NCBI GenBank assembly: GCA_035610835.1
Contig: CM069459.1
Coordinates: forward strand, 55,409,316-55,473,315
Direction: 5' to 3'
DNA: 64,000 bases
From: Ophiura sarsii
Lineage: Eukaryota; Echinodermata; Ophiuroidea; Amphilepidida; Ophiuridae
In this document: positions 39,501 to 51,500 of the stretch, in pieces
How the letters are laid out: the number at the start of each line of letters is the position of its first letter
Position numbering within the stretch: position 1 is the stretch's first letter
Made by a program: the position numbers and the translations under genes
Notes under the pieces: model-generated
The model's database searches: none
Seen by the model: the letters and a program-made list of their open reading frames with translations, nothing else
Told to the model about the DNA's origin: nothing

Positions 39501-42500
39501 GCCTAGAGTTAGTTGGTTTGTCGGCAGCAAGCTGCCTCCGATAGACCGGATAAGGGTAGTCAGAGATTGGGGTAAACAGACTGATCTATGTCGGCAGGAA
39601 GTTGCCTCCGATGGACACCGGATTAGGGTAGTCAGAGATTGGGGTAAACAGACTGATCTATGTTGGCAGCAAGTTGCCTCCAATGGACACCGGATTAGGG
39701 TAGTCAGAGATTGGGGTAAACAGACTGATCTATTTGACCTTTTGGAGCCATAGGTCATCGCGTATGGTTATGCGGCAAAGGTGACTCCAATACTTATGCA
39801 CACAGGTACATGCGACAGACGTTCTTCTTTTATCTTGGCCTTAATTTCTTTTCTTTTCTATTTACTCACTTGTATGTTGCTCTCCTCTCATAACAGGTTG
39901 CAGGCCATTTGTAAGGATATATCAAGGAATGCAACCAATCTTTACATCAGGTGTATAGTAAGTAACAGGCATTTATTACCCTATTTTAACGCTTTCCATG
40001 CGGCAGGCGTCTGCAGACAACATTCCAAAATTTCACAAAATGTTTCAAAAATATCAAAAATTTTGAATTTCATTACCATATTTGGAATCACCAAGAGAAA
40101 TGCATTAAGATAAGTACAAACATGCCTAGAAATGGTTCAGTAATCATTGAGATAGATTTTGAAAGTTGGGAAAGGTTTCTGAAAAATATGTTTGTATAAT
40201 GGAAAAAATCAATTGCCGCGTGGAAAGTGTTAAGGTCATTGTTCATTAAATTCATACCAGTTTGTTCAAGTCTATATGTGATGCAGGGACTTTGTGGCTT
40301 TTCATGATATAGATGGAAACGGACAGAAAAAAATAAAGAAATTAATTAGAATTTAGGAGTCATTTTCACTCATAGAATCTGAATGCCTTGATCAATTTGG
40401 TGTCATTTTAAAGCTTAGAAAATGTTCTGAGAGCACACATAATAAACTCAAAATTGACTTCACCTTGCAAAGGCCCCTTTTGATGTGCTGCATCACATAT
40501 ATTATTTAAGCATTTATTAAATTAGATAACAGATTCATATACAATACAAGGCCTTTCTTAATTATAAGGCCAGTGGAATGTTTTTTAACCCCCTGAGAAC
40601 TACCGGCCGATTGGTCAGAAAGATAGATACATCATCTATTGCACCAATCAGAGACAGTGTTAGAGAATAATTGTATACCTGATCAAGATTGGAGTGAAAT
40701 ATTTTACAAGCTGCATTTTAATTGGCTATTGAAATGAGTATATCTTGCAATAAACCAATCAGAACCACTGTAAGATAGGCCGGTAGTTAATCTAATCAGT
40801 CATCCTTATCACATATTGTTGTATTTATCCCTTTGGCATGATGTAATAAAAAATGTTAAACGTCATGACAAACAATATTTTATAGGTTAAGAGTTTAAGA
40901 GGTTCGCCGTCGGACAAGTTTACAAACTGTCAATCTGTCATCAGGAATTAGCTCTACCTATAATGGATACTCATCGTAAAAGCCTGCAGTATCTTTTTTC
41001 ATTATTCTTTTTGTATATAAAGAGCAAATGTGAACAAAAGCCCAACAGACATTAACCCTAACCCCAGAGGCACCTTTTCCAAAGATTTTTTTTCGTGGCC
41101 AAATAGCGAGGGTGAAAAAGGGGCCCCGGGGCTCGAACCCCGGACCTCTGGGTTCAGAGGCAGACGATCTACCGCTAGGCCACAGGAGGGAACCATACAT
41201 GGCTCAGTATACTTCGCCATGTATATACCCTGGGGCCATTATTTCATCGAAAACTGCCGAGCCGGGTGACACAAGCACACCGCATCGTAGTACTCATGAG
41301 TGTTAGGGTTGACAAGGTTAATGATCTGAGTGATTAGAAATCAACTGGTTACTCGCTACAAAGAGCTGTGATGGGCCAATCAATTGGTTCACTGCAACTC
41401 AGAAAACATGCATAATACAAGAAACACAAATGAGTAGGGGTTAAAAAATGCCAATGAGAGTGATATAAGAATAAGATAAAAGCCCAAACATATAGAGAAC
41501 AACATCAAAATGAAAAATCTCTCACAATTTAAACAATATTTCATCCTTTTAAAGCACTATAAAATGTACATAAATTGTGCCTAAGCTCAATGCTATCATT
41601 AATTTGAGAATGCTCCATATGTAAACTGTAAATTTTAATTATAGAAACATATAGTCTCGCATATAATTATTCCCTTCCTGTATATTACAAATGAGTTAGT
41701 TGTATATCATATGTACAGATATTGCATCCATTATGGGGAACATTAATATGCAACAACAAATTTTAAACAATGTTCCACTGATTTACAAGCCTTAGGAAGG
41801 TTCATTTCAGTTGGTTGGACAAACAAAATCTTCAAAATTGTCATGAAAATGTTGGTAATTGTTCAAAAAATGTCACCAAATTTTGAATTTTTCAAAATTA
41901 ATTCAAAATTTTAAGAACATTTTCAAAAATGTATAAAATGTTTCAAATTTGATTTAAAAAATGCCACAATTTTTCTATAAAAAAGAGAATATTCGAAAAT
42001 GTTCACAAATTTGAATTAACGTTTTTTTACCAAAAAAATTTACAAAATGTTGGTCTGTCGGGCCAGTAGAACTTTTTATTCTGTGGCCCAAGTCATTCAT
42101 TTTTACGAATATAGAAATGATGTGACTTTTAAGATTGCCTACAGATGAATTAGCCGTGCGTCATGTAGAGATTAATTACATGGTCATATGATAGTAATGT
42201 ATTGCTAGGTTTTGATTACCACTATGGCTTATATCCAACTTATTGGGATCATTATTGGATCTTGTATATAGGGGGTAGTCAACTACACACAACAAAATAT
42301 GTAAGTTCCCTCCTAGCATACACTAGAATATTTCCAAAAATATTTGATGGATTTAAATAATTTTCAGCTAGAAAGATGCAGCCAATTGTTAGGCACATTT
42401 TGATACCAAATTTGTTGGCCTTGAGACAATGCAACGATAAGAAATTGTGCCATTTACCAATTGTTAACAGGGGGAAAAGTGGCACTAAATTTCACTGGCT

Positions 42501-45500
42501 ATGGCTGGTTTTGTCCATAAAATTAACAAACATTTTAGACAATAAATGCTACCGTGTCTTGGTGCACAATATTATGATCTGCTTATTGATTTTCTTGAAA
42601 TGATGCCACACATAATTGTTTGGTAGATTCCTATGTCTGTGCACGAAAATCCACCAAGAAAATGTCTGAAAGCATGCGAGTCAAAAAAATGGAACGTAAT
42701 AAAGGGTGTTTTGGAAAAATGGTCCTCCAAAATTGACCATTTTCAAGCAGGGCTGAAAATTCAGATATTTTTTCCACCAGCCAGTCAGGCAGGTAACTCA
42801 CAAAAAATACTTGCGCGGTTCAGAAGTTCCACCAGCCAGTGTAACTCACTAACACTGTGAGTTTGACTTTTTTTTACCCATCAGTTACTTTTGCATCTTC
42901 ACCCGCCCGATGCAAAAGTTACCCACTATGGGCAGTTAGGCGGGTGTTATTTCCAAGTCTGTTTCAAGAAAAAGGGTACTTTTTTCAAAATCTTATCAAT
43001 ATCGATAAAAGTGTGGTGTCCTTGGAATCCAGGCTCTGTTTATTTTAACAGTAACTTCTACCAAGCTTCTTAAAGTTGTTAAATTGTGTGATATAGAATC
43101 ATTTTAAACACTCTTATCTACTCATTCAACATGCAAAATCCATGTTAAGGGTGTATTTTAGGCTTTAGGAGAAATACGGTGTTTAGAGGTGCGTACATAC
43201 AGCATTGTATTTGACCATGCACCATGTTAAGTTTATGAATAACGATTGAATTTTGTCATATGTGCCTATTCATTCTGAAAACCACATTCTGAAAACCATG
43301 ATAACATAAGGTTACTGATGCACGTAATGGTTGACCATTTACGTGAGTAGACGCCAGCATGCGTCATTCTTTGGTCAGTAACTTTTGTTGATTTCCTCGT
43401 ATTCACTGACTGTCTATGTTGGCATTTTATTAACTTGAATTTGGTATTTAATTTTAATTATATATTTTGATATTCATGAGATAATGAATTAGGTATTTCT
43501 TGGTATTTCATTTATTTAAATTTCTGTAGCAGATACAGTTGACCAAATAAAAACTTTGGTAAAATAAAAGGTTACCAATAGTTACATTCTGTAAAAGTGA
43601 AAATGTTAGCGCTACACTTATTTTTGTGCTTTTCGCGCTAAGATCAGCAAGCGCAAAAATAAAAATGTACAAATATATTCATGTTGTATGTAGGTCTATG
43701 TAAGGAAGCTCAAAATCGCACATATAAAACAAGTAAAATTGTTCAAAAAACATTTCCACTTTTTGATTCCAATTGTTGAAATCAAATTGCCCATTTGTTA
43801 TGGGTTTATAACTTGACAATAACATTGTAGCCAGCACTAATGGAACTTAGGGGATGAGGCTGTTAGGAATTGGCATAATTAGTTAATGAATATTCGTTAG
43901 TTGCAAAACAGTTATATACTACTGTTAATTTTATATTGTTGTCAATTTCATTTTCTTCATAGCTCTATACCGGAGGGAACTAGCAGATTTTGTGTGAATC
44001 TAGAGCAGGCATTGCCGCTACGAGGAGATATATTGGTAAATATATATCTTTGTTATCTTTGTTTGTTTTGTTTGTTTATATATTTACAGGGTTTAAAGGT
44101 AGATGTTCCGATTTTCAACTTGAAGTTTTCTATTCTACATGAAAGGTCATCCTTAAAAAAGTCGTGTTCCAAAGTTTGAGTTGCATAGCTCTAATGGTTC
44201 TTATTTTAGACGCACAAGATGCTGTGAACTGTACCCATTGAGTAGTACACAAACTTTATCGGTGGTTACCACCATTCGCGGTAATTCGACGTTATTTCAT
44301 CGATTTCTCCGTAATTATACCGATTTAGGCCATCAAATTTCAGTATAATGATGAGAAAAATACAAGCTTTCATATGATATGAAAATCTCCGTATGTTTGA
44401 AATAATTCTGTGTTACGAAAATGTGATCGGGTCATCTACCTTTAGTATTAGTTTATGATACAAATTATTCTCAATAAACTCATAGCTTAACCCTAACCCC
44501 TAACTACATCGCTGGGGACAGGCTGGGAATCGTTCCGGGGACCATCCGCATCTCGGCCTGTTGTCCCACCCACTAAGCCCCGTCCCTCAGCTGCTTGTTC
44601 GCGCAGTATACCGCACTCACTATATAGGCTCGGTTGATTACGTCATCGAAAACCGTTCACACATGGGCTTCAAGATAGGCTTATTTTGTTAGCATTTTTT
44701 TTTGGGGGGGGGGGGTGGTTAGGGTTAACATACACAGATAGACAATACTCAACCATTGGCTAATACATTGGTGGAGATATTTGATTGTATAATACATTTT
44801 TTTTCAGGTTTTCAAAATTAAAGTTATGGTCAGGTTAGCGCAAATAACATGATTATATATAGTCCTTATTGGCCCATGATTATGCCCAATTCCATATCAG
44901 TTTATTACTATTACACAATCACAAATATCAAAATATCAAAATAAATCATTTCAAATGTATCATGTTATGTTGTATTGATGTTTTGAGCACATGACATGCT
45001 TCGGCATCAACAACAAGAAGATACAATATCTGTCTGGAACTATACAGAGTTGGAAAACCATTTCTAGCAAAAGTACTATTTTTGAACTCTTGTGTTTGTA
45101 AACTATATGAAAACTTAACGCTTTCCATGCGGCAGGCGGCTGCAGACGCCATTCCAAATTTTCACAAAATGTTTCAAAAATGTCATAATTATTGAATTTC
45201 ATTACTATATTTGGAATCACTATGAGAAATGCATTGAAATAAGTACAAATATGCCTAGTATTGGTTCAGTAATCCTTGAGATAGACATTGAAAATTGGGA
45301 AAGTTTGTAAAACTAATAGCCGCGTAGAGAGTGTTAAGATTGGTGATATGCATCAGATACCATACTGAAAGATCCAAAGCTACAATTGTCATCTGTTGTG
45401 TAATAATCAGGTAGCAGTCTATCAATAGTTGGGACAAGTCTATTAGTAGACAATACAAACAATACCCTACATCCATCATGGCTTGTATCTGTATAGACCG

Positions 45501-48500
45501 TGTTTTGAAATCATTAGACGTGCTTTAAACTACCACTTAGCTGTAGACAGTCGTTCCAAGCAGAACTTTAAATGGGGTGCTTATGTGATACAGTTGATTG
45601 AATACGATAATAGTGTTGTCTATTGGATGTCAGAGTGTAATGAGTCTGTCATTTGTACTGAAATGATGTCATTTAACGTTATGCAAGGTTGTGCTGTGTG
45701 CTTAAATGGTTATTTGAAAATTGGGTTATGTGTTTTGAAGTTGGGTATTTGATCATAATGGGGTGAGTCAAAAATATTGCAATACGGAAATAAGTTTATT
45801 TTGTTTTCAAAACCAACTTGACATATTTCTTAGTAATTTTGTGTGAAAAAATGATGTCAATTCTAAGTTAACTAAGGCATCCATTTTACATATTAGTCCA
45901 TGAGACACCTAACACATGCATACATCAGTTGTGCAGCAAAAAGGTTTACCAAAGACAAAAATGCAATTGACTTTGGTCACCAAAGCTACTAACAAAATAG
46001 CTCATTCTTGCAACGTTTAAAAAGTTTCAAACTTCAACTTGGTTTTGAAAACAAAATGGCTTCTTTCCACTTTTGCAGTTTTTTGACTCACCCTGTATAA
46101 TAGAATTGCCTATTTCATATTCATCAGTGTGTGATGGTATCCTCATTTGTACCCATGTCCATGAAATTAGATACTGATTATTAATAGTCTCAATTGATTT
46201 GTGACTTTATGGTCCATTGCACTTTTTAAGCCGGGGGGGGGGGGGAGTACTTAAGTTTTGGTTAGGATATCTTGTTGGGAAAACCTGAGGTTTACTCATG
46301 GATATACAGGAAATAAGTTCTGAAGGCCTCGCTTATAGAGACCCAGTTTTGTATACCTATACAAAAAAGTGAGTGTGACCCCCTTCATCATTTGCATATG
46401 TGGTTGATTTTGTTAACATGTTATTGTTAGAATTAGAAATTGTAAACTGAGGTGTTGAAATTGTATATGTTTAAAGAAAATTTGCAAGTGATTTTCTTTT
46501 AAAAAGTCAAATTTGAGGCATTTGTATTTTAACAGTATGCAATTGACAATGATGAACTTTACTTAGGGTATTTATCTTTTGTTTTCAAGAATGAAATTTG
46601 AATGAGTCAATAATAAAGATTTGCATTGAATGTTGAATATCCTTCTTTTATATACATTTTCAGGTCAAATGCTACCACAAGAAGTTCCGTGCCACCACAA
46701 GGGATGTTATATTCAGATGTCAGTTTCACTCTACTGCAGTCCTTGAATATAGGCTAGTCTATCAGAAGAATGATTTAGACGATGCCTGCACAGGTATGGA
46801 TGGAGGGGGAGTGGGGAGGAGAGGGGAGTGAGATGAGGGGTCACTCATTCTATTGCAGTCCTTGTCTAAAGATTTGGATGATGCATGCACTGGTATGGAT
46901 GAAGGGGGCGGGTAGAGAGAGAGAGGGAAGAGGGGGAGAGGAAAGGATGAGAGTGGAGTGGGGGCACTCAGTTTTCACTCTACTGTAGTCATTGAATATA
47001 CACTTTAAGATGATGCATGCACTGGTATTGACCTTGGGGGAGGGGTGGTAAAAGGGAGGGTGGCAGAGGGGAGGAAGTTGGGACACATACTTCCACTCTA
47101 CTGCAGTCCTTGAATATAGACTTGTCTATCAGAAGAATGATTTGGATGATGCGTGCACAGGTATTATGGATGAAGGTGGGTAGAGGGGAGTGTGGAGGAG
47201 GAGGAGGAGAGGGAAGGGAGGGGAGGGGCACTCAGTTTTTTGTCTCGCCTGATGTAATCAGAAAGAGACTATGTTATCACTATTTCTGTCCGGCGTCCGC
47301 CGTCAGCCGTCCGCCGTCAACCGTCAGCCGTGTGCTAAGAAATACCTTTGTGACGCGATATCTGGAGATCCGTAAGGCCTATAGTGATGGGACTTGGTGG
47401 AGGGAAGGGGGTGGTGCGTTCTGTTGCTGATTGATTTTTCAAGGTCATCGGGGGTCATACAAGGTCATCGGGGTCAAATATGCTTAAAACTTTTGAGACG
47501 CGTTGTGACGCGATATCTAGAGATCCGTAAGGCCTATCTTGATGGGACTTGATGTCAGGGAAGGGGGTGGGGTGTTCTTTTGCTGATTAGATTTTGGAGG
47601 TCATTCAAGGTCATCGGGGTCAAATATGGGGTCAAATAAGATCCGTAAGGCCGATCTTGATGGGATTTGGTGGAGGGAAGGGGGTGGTGTATTCTTTTTG
47701 CTGATTAAATTTTCAAGGTCATCAGAGGTCATTCAAGGTCATCGGGGGTCAAATAAGATCCATAAGGCCTATCTTGATTGGATTTGGTGGAGGGAAGAGG
47801 GATGGTGTGTTCTTTTTGTTGATTAATTTTTCGGGGTCATTGGGGGTCAAATATGGGGTCAAATAGATCAGTAAGGCCTATCTTGATTGGATTTGGTGGA
47901 GGGAAGGGGGGTGGTGTGTTCTTTTTGTTGATTAATTTTTCGGGGTCATCGGGGGTCAAATATGGGGTCAAATAGATCAGTAAGGCCTATCTTGATGGGA
48001 TTTGGTGGACGGAAGAGGGATGGTGTGTTCTTTTTGTTGATTAATTTTGCGGGTCATCGGGGGTCAAATATGGGGTCAAATAGATCAGTAAGGCCTATCT
48101 TGATGGGATTTGGTGGAGGGAAGGGGGGTGGTGTGTTCTTTTTGTTGATTAATTTTTCGGGGTCATCGGGGGTCAAATATGGGGTCAAATAGATCAGTAA
48201 GGCCTATCTTGATGGGATTTGGTGGAGGGGAGGGGGGTGGTGTGTTCTTTTTGTTGATTACTTTTTCGGGGTCATCGGGGGTCAAATATGGGGTCAAATA
48301 GATCAGTAAGGCCTATCTTGATGGGATTTGGTGGACGGAAGAGGGATGGTGTGTTCTTTTTGTTGATTAATTTTTCGGGGTCATTGGGGGCCAAATATGG
48401 GGTCAAATAGATCAGTAAGGCCTATCTTGATGGGATTTGGTGGAGGGAAGGGGGGTGGTGTGTTCTTTTTGTTGATTAATTTTTCGGGGTCATCGGGGGT

Positions 48501-51500
48501 CAAATATGGGGTCAAATAGATCAGTAAGGCCTATCTTGATGGGATTTGGTGGACGGAAGAGGGATGGTGTGTTCTTTTTGTTGATTAATTTTTCGGGTCA
48601 TCGGGGGTCAAATATGGGGTCAAATAGATCAGTAAGGCCTATCTTGATGGGATTTGGTGGAGGGAAGGGGGGTGGTGTGTTCTTTTTGTTGATTAATTTT
48701 TCGGGGTCATCGGGGGTCAAATATGGGGTCAAATAGATCAGTAAGGCCTATCTTGATGGGATTTGGTGGAGGGGAGGGGGGTGGTGTGTTCTTTTTGTTG
48801 ATTACTTTTTCGGGGTCATCGGGGGTCAAATATGGGGTCAAATAGATCAGTAAGGCCTATCTTGATGGGATTTGGTGGACGGAAGAGGGATGGTGTGTTC
48901 TTTTTGTTGATTAATTTTTCGGGGTCATTGGGGCCAAATATGGGGTCAAATAGATCAGTAAGGCCTATCTTGATGGGATTTGGTAGAGGGAAGGGGGGTG
49001 GTGTGTTCTTTTTGTTGATTAATTTTTCGGGGTCATCGGGGGTCAAATATGGGGTCAAATAGATCAGTAAGGCCTATCTTGATGGGATTTGGTGGACGGA
49101 AGAGGGATGGTGTGTTCTTTTTGTTGATTAATTTTTCGGGGTCATCGGGGGTCAAATATGGGGTCAAATAGATCAGTAAGGCCTATCTTGATGGGATTTG
49201 GTGGAGGGAAGGGGGATGGTGTGTTCTTTTTGTTGATTAATTTTTCGGGGTCATCGGGGGTCAAATATGGGGTCAAATAGATCAGTAAGGCCTATCTTGA
49301 TGGGATTTGGTGGACGGAAGAGGGATGGGGTTGTCTTTTTTGTTGATTATTTTTTCGGGGTCATCGGGGGTCAAATATGGGGTCAAATAGATCAGTAAGG
49401 CCTATCTTGATGGGATTTGGTGGAGGGAAGGGGGTGGTGTGTTCTTTTTGTTGATTAATTTTTCGGGGTCATCAGGGGTCAAATAGATCAGTAAGGCCTA
49501 TCTTGATGGGATTTGGTAGACGGAAGAGGGATGGTGTGTTCTTTTTGTTGATTAATGTTTCGGGGTCATCGGGGTCAAATAGATCAGTAAGGCCTATCTT
49601 GATGGGATTTGGTGGAGGGAAGGGGGGTAGTGTGTTCTTTTTGTTGATTAATGTTTCGGGGTCATCGGGGGTCAAATAGATCAGTAAGGCCTATCTTGAT
49701 GGGATTTGGTGGACGGAAGAGGGATGGTGTGTTCTTTTTGTTGATTAATGTTTCGGGGTCATCGGGGGTCAAATAGATCAGTAAGGCCTATCTTGATGGG
49801 ATTTGGTGGAGGGAAGGGGGGTGGTGTGTTCTTTTGGTTGATTAATTGTTCGGGGTCATCGGGGGTCAAATATGGGGTCAAATAGATCAGTAAGGCCTAT
49901 CTTGATGGGATTTGGTGGAGGGAAGGGGGTGGTGTGTTCTTTTTGTTGATTAATTTTTCGGGTCATCAGGGGTCAAATATGGGGTCAAATAGATCAGTAA
50001 GGCCTATCTTGATTGGATTTGGTGGAGGGAAGGGGGGGGGGTGGTGTATTCTTTTTGCTGATTAAATTTTCAAGGTCATCTGGGGTCAAATAAGATCCGT
50101 AAGGCCTATCTTGATGGGATTTGGTGGATGGAAGAGGGATGGTGTGGTTTTTTTGCTGATTAATTTTTTAAGGTCATCTGGGGTCAAATAAGATCTGTAA
50201 GGCCTATCTTGATGTGATTTGGTATAGGGAAGGGGGTTGGTGTGTTCTTTTTGTTGATTACATTTTTCAAGGTATTACATCCCTTGCATTAACTACAATG
50301 CATACCTCTGTGACAGTGCTACATTGTATCATATGTTTCATCATCATTTCTTTCAAGTCACTTTTGATGAACAGGCGAGACGCGCCGTTCGAGAACCGCC
50401 TTATTTATTACTCTACTGCAGTCATTGAATATAGACTTGTGTACCAGAATAAAGCTTTAGATAATTGGTTCAACGCTATGGACCTAGGGGGAAAAGGAAG
50501 GGTGGAAGATGGGAGGAAAAATTGGACACACACTTCCACTCTGCAGTCCATATAAACAGAAGACATATTTAAATGATGCATGCACAGGCATAGATGAAAG
50601 GGAGGGTAGAGGGAGAGGGAAGTGTGGAGGAGGGGGAGAGGGAAGGATGAGAGGGGAGGCGGTATAAACTTGTCTATCAGAAGAAAGATTTTGATGATTT
50701 GTGCACTTGTATGGATGAAGGGGAGGGTAGAAGGTGAGGACCTCTCCTGCGGTCCTTGAATTTAGATTTGCTTAATAAAGGAGAGAGAAAGGGAGATGAT
50801 GCATGCACTGGTGTGGATCTAGGGGAGGGGTAGAGCGAAGGGTAAGGGCAAGGGGTACAATTCTACTCTCCTTCAGTCCTTGATTATAGACTCCTCTACC
50901 TGAATAACATGCATTCATGGATATGAAGGTGGATGAGAGGGTCACCCAATTCCACTTTGAATATAGACTTGTTTTCAGAAGAAATGTTTAGATGATCTGT
51001 GCACCGGTATGGATCAAAGGGTGAGAAAGGGTGGGAGAGGGCTAGGAGAGAGATGAAAAGGTGCGGAGAGAGAAATGGAGAGGAGATGTGGAGAAGGGTG
51101 GTCTAATTCCACATGAAAATCTATGAACTTTATTGAACTTTATTGAACTATCTACCAGGCAGGGGGAGGGGCAATTCCATTGCATTATTTGAATATAGAT
51201 TTTGATTAGATTAAACAATTATTTATAGGATAGAAACATAACCAAAATGCATGAAAGTATTAAATAACCCTACAAAATAAAACGAAGAGGCATTTAGTGA
51301 CATTTTACATGGTTGGCGTTAACAAATTATTACTTTCTTGAAAATATCGATGAGAATTTTGTTTTTCAATTTTTGCAAATTATTTTGTTTTGCTTACGAT
51401 TTCCTGTTCTTATTCACAGACGCTCGCTTCCCAGATTTCACCAAAGTGGAGCTAATCTTTTCAGCGACCGCAGAGAAAGTTCACGACAGCGATTACGTCC

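Larger units (their letters stand above)
39958..43962. other. Intron 7 (4.0 kb)
   Basis: Contents: a CACTTTCC MITE, a CCAAT-rich element, and host repeat copy 2 with a TTAA MITE inside. 41520-43950 is AT-rich sequence with no recognised feature. Confidence 0.7.
44036..46663. other. Intron 8 (2.6 kb)
   Basis: Contains the AAAGGTAGATG MITE copy 2, a TTAA MITE and a CACTTTCC MITE. 45340-46660 has a poly-G run (46236-46246) and nothing else recognised. Confidence 0.7.
46794..51419. other. Intron 9 (4.6 kb)
   Basis: Almost wholly made of the exon-9-tail array, its purine-rich spacers and the inserted 3.1 kb element. 51200-51419 is AT-rich with nothing recognised before the exon 10 acceptor. Confidence 0.85.

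Noticed and set aside
39375..39758. 127-codon minus-strand open frame with repeated peptide
   Set aside because: The peptide repeats are translation of the 80-bp minisatellite.
41100..41200. A functional tRNA gene on the minus strand
   Set aside because: A and B boxes are good, but the anticodon loop is six bases, there is no matching acceptor stem, and it sits inside a MITE with degraded relatives.
47340..50275. Regular direct repeats suggesting a CRISPR array
   Set aside because: The units are contiguous 108-bp repeats without unique spacers, inside a eukaryotic intron. This is a minisatellite.
50214..50555. 113-codon frame containing EYRLVYQ, as a separate gene
   Set aside because: It is exon-9-tail copy d joined by chance to satellite and spacer sequence. 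The donor is lost and no start context is seen.
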